From: Mesorhizobium loti
GTDB taxonomy: Bacteria > Pseudomonadota > Alphaproteobacteria > Rhizobiales > Rhizobiaceae
Length of the DNA: 64,000 nucleotides
NCBI GenBank assembly: GCA_014189435.1
Contig: CP050293.1
Coordinates: forward strand, 6,453,001-6,517,000
Direction: 5' to 3'
The notes beneath the pieces are model-generated. The model was not told where the DNA came from. It did no database searches and worked only from the letters and a program-made list of their open reading frames with translations. Below, in pieces: positions 55,221 through 64,000 of the stretch. Both the position numbers and the translations under genes were made by a program. How positions within the stretch are numbered: the stretch's first letter is position 1; every line of letters begins with the position of its first letter.

Positions 55221-56234
55221 ATGAAGAAATTGTTCGTCTTGGGCGCTCTGGCGGCGATGCTCGCCTCGGGCACCGCGCTGGCCGACACAAGTGGCAAGAA
55301 GATCGCCTTCTCCAACAATTATGCCGGCAATTCATGGCGGCAGGCGATGCTCGACAGCTATGGCATCGTCACCAAGAAGGCGGTCGCCGACAAGGTCGTC
55401 GGCGCGGCCGACATCTTCACCACCGCCGACAAGGAAGTGCCGACGCAGGCAGCACAGGTGCAGAACCTGATCCTGCAGGGCTATGACGCGATCGTCATCA
55501 ACGCCGCCTCGCCGGACGCGCTCAACGGCGCCATCAAGCAGGCCTGCGATGCCGGCATCACCGTCGTCTCCTTCGACGGCACCGTGACCGAACCTTGCGC
55601 CTACCGCGTCGTCGTCGACTTCAAGGACATGGGCAAGCAGGAAGTCGAGCAGATGGCCAAGTTCCAGCCCAAGGGCGGCAATCTCTTGGAAATCCGCGGC
55701 CTTGCCGGCACCTCGATCGACGATGCCATCCATGCCGGCATCCTCGAAGGCGTCGCCGCCCATCCCGAGTTCAAGATCGTCGGCTCGGTGACCGGCGACT
55801 GGGACCAGACGACGGCGCAGAAGGCAGTGGCGACCATCCTGCCGTCGCTGCCCGATATCGTCGGCATCGTCGACCAGGGCGGTGACGGCTATGGCGCGGC
55901 ACAGGCTTTCGCCGCCGCCGGCAAGCCGCGTCCGACCATCATCATGGGCAACCGCCAGGACGAGTTGCAGTGGTGGAAGGAGCAGAAGGACAAGGACGGC
56001 TACCAGACTTGGTCGGCCTCGATCGCGCCAGGCGTGTCGTCGCTCGCCTTCTGGGTGGCGCAGCAGGTGCTCGACGGCCGCACCGACATTCCGCATGACC
56101 TGCTGGTGCCCTATCTGGCCTTCACCCAGGACGATTTCGAGGCCGAGCTGCCGAAGATCGTCAAAGGCGGCGTCGCCAGCCACGAATACACGCAGGAAGA
56201 TGCCATCGCGGCCATCAAAGCCAACATCAAGTGA
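55221..56234 (+). CDS. Sugar ABC transporter substrate-binding protein
   Basis: The 337-residue protein has a Sec signal peptide ([17 protein letters not shown]) and a type I periplasmic-binding fold: [60 protein letters not shown] and [24 protein letters not shown]. This is the ribose/monosaccharide class. GAGGA precedes the start. It is first in a four-gene ABC operon. The sugar is unknown. Confidence 0.9.
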   Translation: MKKLFVLGALAAMLASGTALADTSGKKIAFSNNYAGNSWRQAMLDSYGIVTKKAVADKVVGAADIFTTADKEVPTQAAQVQNLILQGYDAIVINAASPDALNGAIKQACDAGITVVSFDGTVTEPCAYRVVVDFKDMGKQEVEQMAKFQPKGGNLLEIRGLAGTSIDDAIHAGILEGVAAHPEFKIVGSVTGDWDQTTAQKAVATILPSLPDIVGIVDQGGDGYGAAQAFAAAGKPRPTIIMGNRQDELQWWKEQKDKDGYQTWSASIAPGVSSLAFWVAQQVLDGRTDIPHDLLVPYLAFTQDDFEAELPKIVKGGVASHEYTQEDAIAAIKANIK

Positions 56235-56283
56235 GCATCACGGCAGCGTTGCCGTCCGTATCGCCGAGCGGATATCGTTGAGT

Positions 56284-57753
56284 ATGCCTGAAGGGAACGC
56301 TGACATCATCAGACTGAACGGCGCCGAAAAGCATTTCGGCGCCGTTCGCGCGCTGGGCGGCGTGGATTTTCACGTCGGGCCCGGCGAGTGCGTCGGGCTT
56401 GTCGGCCACAATGGCGCCGGCAAATCGACGCTGATGCACATGGTGGCGGGCACGCTGGTGCCCGACAGCGGGCAGATCGGCGTGCATGGCGGCATCGAGG
56501 CGAACTACTCGGTGTCGCGGGCGCAGCATCTCGGCATTCGCTGCGTGTTCCAGGAACTATCGCTGTGCCCCAATCTCAGCGTTGCCGAGAACACACGCAT
56601 CAACCATGCGTCGCTGCGTGGGCTCGGCTGGCGGCGCAAGGCGGCCGATCTGATCGCCGCCAAGCTCGACGAGATTTTTCCGGGTCACAGCATCTCGGCG
56701 TCGGACATTGTCGGCGACCTGTCGATCGGCCGGCGCCAGATGGTCGAGGTGGCGCGTGCCTTTACCGTCACGCAGGATCGTCTCGACCTCGTCATTCTCG
56801 ACGAGCCGACATCGTCGCTGGACGCGCACACGGCCGGCCAGCTTCTGGCCTTCGTGCGCCGCTTCGTCGCCGGCGGCAAAAGCTGCATCCTGATCTCGCA
56901 TGTGCTGGGCGAGGTGCTGCGTAACGCCGACCGCATCGTGGTGATGCGTGACGGCAAGGTGGTTGTCGCTGACGCCGCCAGTGCCTTCGACCGCGACCGG
57001 CTGGTGACGGCGATGGGCGGAGCGGAAGCGCGCCAGAAAATCGCCGCTGAAATCGCTGCCGCCAAGCCAGGCGCCAGTCCGCTGCGGGTTCGGGCGCGGC
57101 CCGCCGCGCAGAAGGACGGCACCGACCTCGTCGCCTGTGCCGGTGAGATCATCGGCCTTGCCGGGTTGGCGGGGCATGGCCAGACCGACCTGCTGCTGGC
57201 GATCTTTAGCGCCGCATCGCGCGCCCGGACTGGCATCGAGGTGACGGCGCCGGTGGCGCTGGTCGCCGGCGACCGTCAGTCGGACGGCATCTTTCCGCAA
57301 TGGTCGATCGCGCAGAATATCGGCATCCGCTCGCTGGCGCGCCTGCGCAACGGGCTGCTGATCTCGCCGCAGCGCGAGGCCGAACTCGCTGCGTTTTGGC
57401 AGAAGAAGATCGGCATCCGCACGCCGGATATGAACAACAACATCTTCTCGCTGTCGGGCGGCAACCAGCAGAAGGCGCTGTTTGCCGGCGCACTCGGCTC
57501 TGATGCGCAGATCGTGCTGATGGACGATCCGATGCGCGGCGTCGATATCGGCACCAAGCTGGAGGTCTATGACCTCGTGCGCGAAGAGGCCGGCCGCGGC
57601 CGCACCTTCCTCTGGTACACCACGGAAACCGAAGAGCTCGACAATTGCGACCACATCTATGTCTTCAAGAACGGCCGCATCGTCGCCAATCTGCGCCGCG
57701 ACGAACTGACCGAGGAGAAGATCATCCAGTCCTCCTTCGGCGATGCGGCCTGA
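56284..57753 (+). CDS. Sugar ABC transporter ATP-binding protein (two ABC domains)
   Basis: The 489-residue protein has a tandem nucleotide-binding architecture like RbsA. Domain 1 (about 8-240) has Walker [10 protein letters not shown], signature [14 protein letters not shown] and Walker [10 protein letters not shown]. Domain 2 (about 260-485) has the usual degenerate P-loop ([17 protein letters not shown]) and the signature [15 protein letters not shown]. The start at 56284 ([26 protein letters not shown]) is preferred; the frame's upstream part shadows the binding-protein gene. It powers the two permeases that follow. Confidence 0.92.
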   Translation: MPEGNADIIRLNGAEKHFGAVRALGGVDFHVGPGECVGLVGHNGAGKSTLMHMVAGTLVPDSGQIGVHGGIEANYSVSRAQHLGIRCVFQELSLCPNLSVAENTRINHASLRGLGWRRKAADLIAAKLDEIFPGHSISASDIVGDLSIGRRQMVEVARAFTVTQDRLDLVILDEPTSSLDAHTAGQLLAFVRRFVAGGKSCILISHVLGEVLRNADRIVVMRDGKVVVADAASAFDRDRLVTAMGGAEARQKIAAEIAAAKPGASPLRVRARPAAQKDGTDLVACAGEIIGLAGLAGHGQTDLLLAIFSAASRARTGIEVTAPVALVAGDRQSDGIFPQWSIAQNIGIRSLARLRNGLLISPQREAELAAFWQKKIGIRTPDMNNNIFSLSGGNQQKALFAGALGSDAQIVLMDDPMRGVDIGTKLEVYDLVREEAGRGRTFLWYTTETEELDNCDHIYVFKNGRIVANLRRDELTEEKIIQSSFGDAA

Positions 57754-57754
57754 A

Positions 57755-58735
57755 ATGACGGCCGCCAGTCTCGACACCGCCGCCAGGACGTCCGCCGAGC
57801 GTGGCGCACTGGCCCGTGCCCGCCTGCTGCGCGGGCTGCTGCCGGCGCTGTCGCTGGCGCTGGTGCTGCTCGCCATCGCCTGGCTCAACCCGCGCGCCAT
57901 CAGCTATTTCGGCTTCAGCCTGATGCTCAATTTGGCGATCCCGATCGCGCTGGCGACCATCGCGCAGATGTTCGTCATCGCCGGCAACGAGCTCGACCTG
58001 TCGATCGGCACTTTCGTCGGCTTCGTCGGCTGTGTCACCGCGACCTGGCTGAAGGATGCGCCGCTCGTCGGCGCCGTCATCCTGCTCGGGTCGATCGGCA
58101 TCTATGCGCTGCTCGGCGCGCTGATCCATCTGCGCAACCTGCCTTCTATCGTGGTGACGCTTGGCATGAGCTTCGTCTGGCAAGGGCTGGCCATTCTCGT
58201 CTTGCCCAAACCGGGTGGCAAGGCGCCGGACTGGCTGCTTGGGCTGATGGCGTTCAAGCCGCCTTTCATTCCGTTCCCGATCATCGCGGCGCTGCTGATC
58301 GGCCTCATCGTTCATTTCGGCCTGATGCGCACATCCTATGGCGTGATCCTGCGCGGTTCGGGCGGCAATCCGGCGGCACTCGGCCGCGCCGGCTGGTCGC
58401 TGCTCAAGACCAAGATCGTGCTGTTTGCGCTCGCCGGCCTGTTCGGCGTGCTGTCCGGCATGGCGCTGATCGGCATCACCACATCGGCCGACGCCAATAT
58501 CGGCAATGGCTACACGCTGCTGGCGGTCGCCGGCGTCATCCTCGGCGGCGGCGAATTCGTCGGCGGCCGGGTGTCGCCGATCGGCGCGGTGATCGGCGCG
58601 CTGACGCTGGCGCTGGCGGCATCGCCGCTGCTCACCTTCATGCACATCCCGCCTGACTGGCAGGTCGCCGCCAACGGCGCCATCCTCATCATCGTGCTGG
58701 CGGCGCGGGTGCTGATCAGCCGCAAGGAGAGGTGA
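57755..58735 (+). CDS. Sugar ABC transporter permease 1
   Basis: The protein has about 326 residues and eight or more membrane helices of the RbsC family, with QMFVIAGNELDLSIGTFVGFVGC, the substrate-path motif of these permeases, and GVILGGGEFVGGRVSPIGAVIGAL near the end. The start is ATG 57755, 1 bp after the ATPase stop; ATG 57743 overlaps the ATPase end and is possible. Confidence 0.9.
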   Translation: MTAASLDTAARTSAERGALARARLLRGLLPALSLALVLLAIAWLNPRAISYFGFSLMLNLAIPIALATIAQMFVIAGNELDLSIGTFVGFVGCVTATWLKDAPLVGAVILLGSIGIYALLGALIHLRNLPSIVVTLGMSFVWQGLAILVLPKPGGKAPDWLLGLMAFKPPFIPFPIIAALLIGLIVHFGLMRTSYGVILRGSGGNPAALGRAGWSLLKTKIVLFALAGLFGVLSGMALIGITTSADANIGNGYTLLAVAGVILGGGEFVGGRVSPIGAVIGALTLALAASPLLTFMHIPPDWQVAANGAILIIVLAARVLISRKER

Positions 58736-58738
58736 GCG

Positions 58739-59686
58739 ATGACCTCGGTGAAATCGTTGGCCGGCAAACCCTGGATCTGGTCGTTTCTCGGCGCCTTGCT
58801 GGTGTGGCTGGCGACGATCGCCTTCACCGGCGGCTATGGCGCTGGCGGCATGGTGACCGCCGCTTTGTCGCTGGCGGTGTTCACGGTCATCGTCGGTGTC
58901 GGCCAGATGTTCGTCATCACGCTCGGCCCGGGCAATGTCGACCTCTCGCTGCCGGCCAATATCGGCCTTGCCAGCGCCGTCGCGATGAAAGTGATGGACG
59001 GCAACGATTCCATGATCGTGGTCGGGCTGCTGGCGGCGCTCGCCTGTGGCGCGGCGGTCGGCGCCGCCAACTACCTGCTGATCTGGGCGCTGCGCATTCC
59101 TCCGATCATCGCCACGCTGTCGGCCAGCTTCATCATCCAGTCGATCGACATCAGCTATGGGCGCGGGCTGCAGATCAAGCCGCCGCCGGGCTTCGCCGAT
59201 TTCGCCAACTGGCAGATACTGGGCATTCCGGTGCTGGCGATCCTCACCGTGCTGTTCACCATCGGTGCGGCCATCGCGCTGCAACGCATGATCTATGGCC
59301 GCTCGGTTCTGGCGATCGGCCAGAACATCCGCGCGGCGTGGCTGGCCGGCGTCAATGTCGGCCGCATCCGCTTCCTCACCTACACGCTGTCGGGCGCGCT
59401 CGGCGGCATCGACGGAGCACTGCTCGCCGGCTATTTCCGCGGCGCCAATGTCGATATCGGCAATGAATACCTGCTCGCTTCGATCGCCGTCGTCGTCATC
59501 GGCGGCACATCGGTGGCCGGCGGCAAGGCCAACGTGCCCGGCGTCTGGGGCGCGGCGCTGTTCCTGGTGCTGCTTTTGACCATGCTCAACACGTTCGGCG
59601 TCAGCGCCGGGGTGCGATTGCTGCTTACGGGGCTGATCATTGTCGGGGTGATCACGGCGGCGGGCGGGCAGAAGGCGCTGCGGTAG
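58739..59686 (+). CDS. Sugar ABC transporter permease 2
   Basis: The 315-residue RbsC-family permease has QMFVITLGPGNVDLSLPANIGLASAVAMK and IAVVVIGGTSVAGGKANVPGVWGAAL. It starts 3 bp after the first permease gene, so the two probably form a heterodimeric channel. It is the end of the ABC operon. Confidence 0.9.
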   Translation: MTSVKSLAGKPWIWSFLGALLVWLATIAFTGGYGAGGMVTAALSLAVFTVIVGVGQMFVITLGPGNVDLSLPANIGLASAVAMKVMDGNDSMIVVGLLAALACGAAVGAANYLLIWALRIPPIIATLSASFIIQSIDISYGRGLQIKPPPGFADFANWQILGIPVLAILTVLFTIGAAIALQRMIYGRSVLAIGQNIRAAWLAGVNVGRIRFLTYTLSGALGGIDGALLAGYFRGANVDIGNEYLLASIAVVVIGGTSVAGGKANVPGVWGAALFLVLLLTMLNTFGVSAGVRLLLTGLIIVGVITAAGGQKALR

Positions 59687-59820
59687 TCAACGCCTTCGTC
59701 ATCCCAGGCACTTTCAAGGCCTGTAATCATTGTGCCAGGCCGACATCCGGTTCCCTTCGACGTCATGGCGCTGTAAATCCCGTTCGCGCGGCCGCGGCCG
59801 CTGAATATTGGGAGGTTTGC

Positions 59821-61890
59821 GTGTCCGATTTCCTCAGGATCCACCGTGACGGTGATGTCGCCATCGTCACCATCGACAATCCGCCGGTCAACGCGCTGAG
59901 CTTTCATGTCCGCGAACCGCTGATGCAGGCGCTGGTTGAGCTGCGGGATGATGCGTCGGTTGCCGCCATCGTCATCGCCTGTGCCGGACGGACTTTTGTC
60001 GCCGGCGCCGACATCACCGAATTCGGCAAGCCGATGCAGCAGCCCGAACTGCGCGCCATCGTGGCGACGTTGGAAACCATCGCCAAGCCAACGGTGGCCG
60101 CCATCCACGGCACCGCGCTCGGCGGCGGGCTGGAGCTGGCGCTGGGCTGCCATTTCCGCGTCGCCGACGCCGGTGCCAAGCTCGGTCTGCCGGAGGTCAA
60201 GCTCGGCCTGTTGCCGGGTGGTGGCGGCACGGTGCGGTTGCCACGCCTGGTCGGCGCGGTGAAGGCGCTCAGGATGATCGTCTCCGGAACGCCGGTCGCT
60301 GCGACCGAGGCGCATGCCGCCGGTCTCGTAGATGCCGTCTTCGATGGCGATCTGACCACGCATGCGGTGAACTTCGCTGGGGAAATAGCCCGCAAGGGTG
60401 GCCCCTTCACGCCGGTGCGTGATCGCAATGAGGGGCTCAAGGAGACCGACCTCGCGGCTTTCGACGCCGAGGCAGCGGATCTCGCCAGGAAAGCGCGCGG
60501 CCTCGAGGCACCGATCGCTTGTGCGCAGGCGGTGCGCAACGCCGTGACGCTGCCTTTTGACGAAGCGCTTGCGGCGGAACGCGCGCTGTTCGTGAAACTC
60601 GTCGCCGGCGACCAGTCGCGGGCGCAGCGCCATCTGTTCTTTGCCGAACGTGAGGCGGCAAAGCTTCCGGGAAAGGACATCGTCAAGCGCAGGATCGCAC
60701 GCGTAGGTGTCATCGGCGCCGGCACGATGGGCGGCGGCATCGCCATGGCCTTCGCCAATGGCGGCTATCCCGTGACCTTGCTGGAAACCAACCATGAGGC
60801 ACTGCAGCGCGGGCTGGCGACCATCGACAAGAACTATGCCGTTTCCGTGACGCGCGGTTCGCTAAGCGAAGACGCCAAGCGCGAGCGGCTTGCCCAGTTC
60901 AAAGGCTCTACCGACTATGCCGATCTCGCCGATTGCGACCTGATCGTCGAGGCGGTGTTCGAGGACATGGCGGTCAAGAAGGAGGTTTTCGGCAAGCTCG
61001 AAGCGGTGGCCAGGCCGGGTGCGATCCTTGCCACCAACACCTCCTATCTCGACATCAACGAAATCGCCGCCTCGACCTCGCGGCCGCAGGATGTGCTCGG
61101 CCTGCATTTCTTCTCGCCGGCCAATGTCATGAAGCTGCTGGAGATCGTGCGGGCCGACAAGACCGCGCCCGATGCGCTGGCGACCGTCGTTGACCTGGCG
61201 CGGCGGATCGGCAAGGTGGCTGTCGTCGTCGGCGTCTGCCATGGCTTCGTCGGCAATCGCATGCTGGCCGCGCGCGGCTCGGAATCCGAAGCCTTGTTGC
61301 TGGAGGGTGCGACACCCTGCCAGATCGACCAGGCATTCACCGATTTCGGCTGGCCGATGGGGCCGTTCCAGATGGGCGATCTCGCCGGCCTCGACATTGG
61401 CTGGCGCAACCGCAAGGCACGCGGCCTCACAGCCGTGATCGCCGACACGCTGTGCGAACAAGGGCGTTTCGGCCAGAAGACCGGCCGGGGTTTCTATCTC
61501 TACGAGGCTGGCGCGCGCACACCAGTGCCGGATCCCGAGGTTGAAGCGCTGATCCGCGACAAGGCTACCGAGAAGGGCATCGCGCCGCGTGCGATCAGCG
61601 CGGAAGAAATTATCGAGCGCACGCTCTACCCGCTGGTCAACGAGGGCGCGAAGATACTCGAAGAGAAGATCGCGGCCCGTGCGTCCGACATCGACGTCGT
61701 CTGGGTCAATGGCTACGGCTTTCCCATTGGCAAGGGCGGGCCGATGTTCTGGGCTGGCCTCGAAGGTCCGGCCAAGATCATCGAGCGGCTCGACCACTGG
61801 CATCAGCGGACGGGCAAGGACGTGTTCAAGCCCGCGCCGCTGCTGAAGCGGATGGCCGAGACCGGGTCGTGGGAAGCCGGCGCGGCCTGA
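59821..61890 (+). CDS. FadJ/FadB-type multifunctional enoyl-CoA hydratase / 3-hydroxyacyl-CoA dehydrogenase
   Basis: This enzyme of the beta-oxidation spiral has both hydratase and dehydrogenase activities. Residues about 1-190 form the crotonase domain (IVIACAGRTFVAGADITEF and IHGTALGGGLELALGCHFRV, the oxyanion hole). About 295-480 form the NAD-binding domain (RVGVIGAGTMGGGIAMAFANGGYPVTLLE) with the catalytic His in GLHFFSPANVMKLLEIVR. About 480-680 hold the duplicated C-terminal helical domain (VGNRMLAARGSESEALLLEGATP). The GTG at 59821 has GGGAGG upstream. It is 689 residues. No thiolase is adjacent. Confidence 0.93.
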   Translation: MSDFLRIHRDGDVAIVTIDNPPVNALSFHVREPLMQALVELRDDASVAAIVIACAGRTFVAGADITEFGKPMQQPELRAIVATLETIAKPTVAAIHGTALGGGLELALGCHFRVADAGAKLGLPEVKLGLLPGGGGTVRLPRLVGAVKALRMIVSGTPVAATEAHAAGLVDAVFDGDLTTHAVNFAGEIARKGGPFTPVRDRNEGLKETDLAAFDAEAADLARKARGLEAPIACAQAVRNAVTLPFDEALAAERALFVKLVAGDQSRAQRHLFFAEREAAKLPGKDIVKRRIARVGVIGAGTMGGGIAMAFANGGYPVTLLETNHEALQRGLATIDKNYAVSVTRGSLSEDAKRERLAQFKGSTDYADLADCDLIVEAVFEDMAVKKEVFGKLEAVARPGAILATNTSYLDINEIAASTSRPQDVLGLHFFSPANVMKLLEIVRADKTAPDALATVVDLARRIGKVAVVVGVCHGFVGNRMLAARGSESEALLLEGATPCQIDQAFTDFGWPMGPFQMGDLAGLDIGWRNRKARGLTAVIADTLCEQGRFGQKTGRGFYLYEAGARTPVPDPEVEALIRDKATEKGIAPRAISAEEIIERTLYPLVNEGAKILEEKIAARASDIDVVWVNGYGFPIGKGGPMFWAGLEGPAKIIERLDHWHQRTGKDVFKPAPLLKRMAETGSWEAGAA

Positions 61891-61933
61891 TCGAACGTCA
61901 TGGGCAAGCCACCCAATTGTCGAGGTTTGCGCT

Positions 61934-62104
61934 GCCCCTCATCGCCCTGCCGGGCACTTCTCCCCGTATAGTGACGGGGAGAAGGGGCTCGCGGTAACCT
62001 CGTCGCCTGTCTTGCAACGTTGGAGATTGGCGAAACCGGCAATTACTGCACCCCCTCTCCCCGTCACTATACGGGGAGAGGATGCCGGCAGGCAGGTGAG
62101 GGGC
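61934..62104. repeat. Two palindromic repeat units in inverted orientation
   Basis: Unit 1 (61934-61988) and unit 2 (62051-62104) each contain a hairpin with arms CTCCCCGT / ACGGGGAG and a 6-nt loop (ATAGTG or CACTAT), flanked by GCCCCTCA-type ends and CTGCC/GGCAG segments. They are inverse copies of one rhizobial intergenic element and fill the gap between the FadJ-type gene and the LuxR gene, where they may also act as a transcription end. Confidence 0.75.
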
Positions 62105-62184
62105 GGCGCCAACGCTCGGAAAATGTGATGGGGTGTTCGAATCGGAAGCGATTGCCCTGGCAAGCGGTGGCAGGGCTGAAGGAG

Positions 62185-62991
62185 CTACCGGATCCGCGCG
62201 TCGATGATCTCGACGAAGCGTGCGAACAGGCCGGCCTGCGACTTGATCTTGAGCTTGCGGTAGATGTTGCGGCGATGAACCTTCACGGTTCCCGGCACGA
62301 TGCGCATCGCCCTGGCGATCGATTCCGTCGAATGCCCCTGCAGCACCAGGTCGACGACATGCTTTTCGCGCGGCGTCAGCGACAGGCTCTTCCAGATATG
62401 GGCACGGTCGAATTCGTTGACCGCAACGATCGTCTCGTCCTGCTTCGTCTCGGTTGGTTCGTCGGCCGGAAGGGCGGGCCAGCGCAACCTGATGAGGTTG
62501 ATCACCGCCGGCGCCATGTCGCGTAACAATCTGGCATCGGCGGTGCCGAACGGGCCCGAAGCGCGCAGCCGCATCAGCGACAGCACCAGCGCATCCTTGC
62601 CCGGTAGCGGCACGAAGAAGCCGACCTCCTCGGCCAGCCTGGTCTGGCTGTAGTAGGAACGAAAATACTCGCTGGCGTAGAAACGGTCCGGTGCCAATTC
62701 GCGCATGCGCCAGAAGCCTTCCTTGCGCTCGACCGCCGCGTGGTGGAACGGGTCGAGCAGATACGGGCCTTCCTGGTAGAGCGCGACGAAGACATGGCTT
62801 TCGGCGGGCGAAAACGTCTCGAACAGCAGCGGCGGGCGCGAGGCGCCGCGATAGCCGAAGACCACGCAGTGATCGAAACTGACATGAAGCCGCAGCCAAT
62901 CGACCAGCGCCTTGCCGAAGAGGTCGCCGCTCGTCTCCCGCGTCGCTGCGACGAGCATGGCGAGTTGGCTATATTCGTCGCTGCGGGACAA
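62185..62991 (-). CDS. LuxR-family transcriptional regulator
   Basis: The protein has about 268 residues. The N-terminal domain of about 185 residues resembles a sensing domain but is not a clear autoinducer pocket, and the C-terminal LuxR helix-turn-helix is LSLTPREKHVVDLVLQGHSTESIARAMRIVPGTVKVHRRNIYRKLKIKSQAGLF. The TTG at 62991 is preferred as start because AAGGGGG sits 6 bp upstream. An ATG at 63057 would put the 22-bp palindrome inside the gene. It is divergent from the PotA-type ATPase, which it may control. Confidence 0.82.
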   Translation of the reverse strand: MSRSDEYSQLAMLVAATRETSGDLFGKALVDWLRLHVSFDHCVVFGYRGASRPPLLFETFSPAESHVFVALYQEGPYLLDPFHHAAVERKEGFWRMRELAPDRFYASEYFRSYYSQTRLAEEVGFFVPLPGKDALVLSLMRLRASGPFGTADARLLRDMAPAVINLIRLRWPALPADEPTETKQDETIVAVNEFDRAHIWKSLSLTPREKHVVDLVLQGHSTESIARAMRIVPGTVKVHRRNIYRKLKIKSQAGLFARFVEIIDARIR

Positions 62992-63023
62992 TCCATACCC
63001 CCTTAAACGAGAAAATAGATCAG

Positions 63024-63045
63024 ATATACCACCTGCGAGGTATAT
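63024..63045. promoter_or_regulatory. 22-bp dyad between LuxR gene and ABC ATPase gene
   Basis: The dyad has perfect 7-bp arms ATATACC / GGTATAT around an 8-bp centre. It lies 32 bp upstream of the LuxR start and 61 bp upstream of the ATPase start, of the size of a lux-box-like operator. Binding by the adjacent LuxR protein is inferred. Confidence 0.5.
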
Positions 63046-63106
63046 ACTAGCCGGCATTGGCTCTGGTAGCGTTCTGATATTGCCCTGTCGCTGGAGCCCG
63101 CAGCCT

Positions 63107-64000
63107 TTGACCGCAGTGCCTGACATCGAGTTTCGCGGCGTCACCAAGCGCTATGGCAGCGTGACCGCAGTCAGCGGTATCGATCTCGCCGTCCCACCTT
63201 CCGCCTTTGTTGCCCTGCTCGGCCCCTCCGGCTGCGGCAAGACGACCTGCCTGCGCATGATCGGTGGCTTCGAACAGCCGAGCGAAGGTCAGGTGTTCAT
63301 TCGCGGCCAGGACATGGCCGGCACGCCGCCCTACCGGCGGCCGGTCAACATGGTGTTCCAGCAATACGCTCTGTTTCCGCATCTCGATGTCGAGGACAAC
63401 GTCGCCTACGGGCTGCGCCAGGCGCGGCCAAGGCTGTCGTCACGCGAGATATCCTCAAGGGCGGGCGAGGCGCTCGAAATGGTGCGGCTCGCCGGCTATG
63501 GCCGCCGCAAGATCCACGAACTGTCAGGCGGCCAGCAGCAGCGGGTCGCGTTGGCGCGCGCGCTGGTCAACAAGCCGGCCGTGCTTTTGCTCGACGAGCC
63601 GCTGGCGGCGCTCGACAAGAAGCTGCGCACCGACATGCAGATCGAGCTGCAGAACCTGCAGCGCGAGATCGGCATCACCTTCGTGCTGGTCACCCACGAC
63701 CAGGAGGAAGCGCTGTCGATGAGCGATTTCGTCTGCGTCATGAATGGCGGCCGCATCGTCCAGCTCGGGCAGCCGAGCGAGATCTATGACGAGCCGGCCG
63801 ATTTGTTCGTCGCCGACTTCGTCGGCAAGACCAATCTCTTGAGCGGCACCGTCGCCGGGCATACCGGCGATCTGGTGGAGGTAGCGCTTGCCGATGGCAC
63901 GGTCATTGCGGCGCGCAAGCGGACTGCCTTGCAGCAGGGCGAGGCCGTGTCGGTCAGCCTTCGCCCCGAATCGCTCAGTCTCGGCGCGTCGGGAAGCGGC
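63107..64000 (+). CDS. PotA-type ABC transporter ATP-binding protein, 3'-truncated by window edge
   Basis: The reading is open to the window end (298 codons). It has Walker A GPSGCGKTTCLRMIGG, Q-loop VFQQYALFPHLDVEDNV, signature LSGGQQQRVALARAL, Walker B VLLLDEPLAALDKKLR and the start of a C-terminal TOBE-type domain (SVSLRPESLSLGA). The DKKLR and Q-loop details fit the spermidine/putrescine (PotA) and iron/thiamine subgroup. The start is TTG 63107 with GGAG 11 bp upstream; GTG 63116 is in frame but lacks a site. Permeases are expected beyond the window. Confidence 0.88.
   Translation, partial: MTAVPDIEFRGVTKRYGSVTAVSGIDLAVPPSAFVALLGPSGCGKTTCLRMIGGFEQPSEGQVFIRGQDMAGTPPYRRPVNMVFQQYALFPHLDVEDNVAYGLRQARPRLSSREISSRAGEALEMVRLAGYGRRKIHELSGGQQQRVALARALVNKPAVLLLDEPLAALDKKLRTDMQIELQNLQREIGITFVLVTHDQEEALSMSDFVCVMNGGRIVQLGQPSEIYDEPADLFVADFVGKTNLLSGTVAGHTGDLVEVALADGTVIAARKRTALQQGEAVSVSLRPESLSLGASGSG

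Noticed and set aside
57722..59284. 520-residue minus-strand open frame opposite the ABC permeases
   Set aside because: It is extremely rich in Asp, Arg, Gln and His, the mirror image of hydrophobic membrane-protein codons.

Overview
The window reads as a chromosomal segment of a Rhizobiales bacterium, most likely Mesorhizobium. It is GC-rich and has the sdhCDAB, glnK-amtB-ftsK-lolA, tsaD-gpsA and hemCD-Mic60-hemY neighbourhoods usual in that order. It also carries a MucR/Ros regulator of the Mesorhizobium type (Cys-X2-Asp in place of Cys-X2-Cys), rhizobial palindromic intergenic repeats and CtrA-type boxes. No tRNA, rRNA, CRISPR array, phage or transposase was seen. Family names come from reading the translations, not from database searches.

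Layout. 1-5.0 kb: the 3' part of leuC, two tandem membrane diguanylate cyclases without the inhibitory RxxD site, and two small secreted proteins flanking a CtrA-like box. 5.2-9.1 kb: the succinate dehydrogenase operon sdhC-sdhD-sdhA-(DUF3052)-sdhB. 9.6-12.1 kb: a membrane sulfatase-fold phosphoglycerol transferase with an AT-richer start, then a YceH protein. 12.1-16.3 kb: a three-gene small-protein operon, an AraC regulator, an OsmC peroxidase, a YCII protein and a TerB-like protein. 16.3-26.3 kb: UbiH-type hydroxylase, tesB, glnK-amtB (behind a sigma-54-like promoter), a possible small RNA, ftsK (behind a CtrA-like box), lolA and xth. 26.3-30.5 kb: a GT9 glycosyltransferase, a GNAT enzyme, a stand-alone cyclic-nucleotide-binding protein, a CenR/OtpR-like response regulator, an L,D-transpeptidase, a heptanucleotide repeat tract and a DUF1127 protein. 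30.6-36.4 kb: a LysR regulator and a long minus-strand run tsaD-gpsA-YciI-EVE-methyltransferase-DUF1761-GT25. 36.5-42.7 kb: hemC, hemD, Mic60, hemY, a TerB protein and a glutamine amidotransferase. 42.7-46.3 kb: NIPSNAP, an MFS exporter, an aminotransferase and a frameshifted mucR. 46.3-51.9 kb: a minus-strand carbohydrate operon of GH15 glucoamylase, 6-phosphogluconate dehydrogenase, G6P dehydrogenase and ROK glucokinase. 52-61.9 kb: a two-component system, an SMP-30 lactonase, a ribose-type sugar ABC transporter and a FadJ-type beta-oxidation enzyme. 62.2-64 kb: a LuxR regulator divergent from a PotA-type ABC ATPase that runs off the window.

The least routine observations are these. Two genes (mucR and hemY) are interrupted by single-base shifts at homopolymers, which may be real or may be sequence errors. 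An inverted heptanucleotide repeat supplies the stop codons of two convergent genes. TTAA-N7-TTAAC boxes lie in front of ftsK and of a small secreted protein. A DUF3052 gene is translationally embedded in the sdh operon. There is a small-RNA-like segment behind amtB. A four-gene operon leads from glucan to the oxidative pentose phosphate or Entner-Doudoroff route. No wholly new multi-gene system could be demonstrated from sequence alone.
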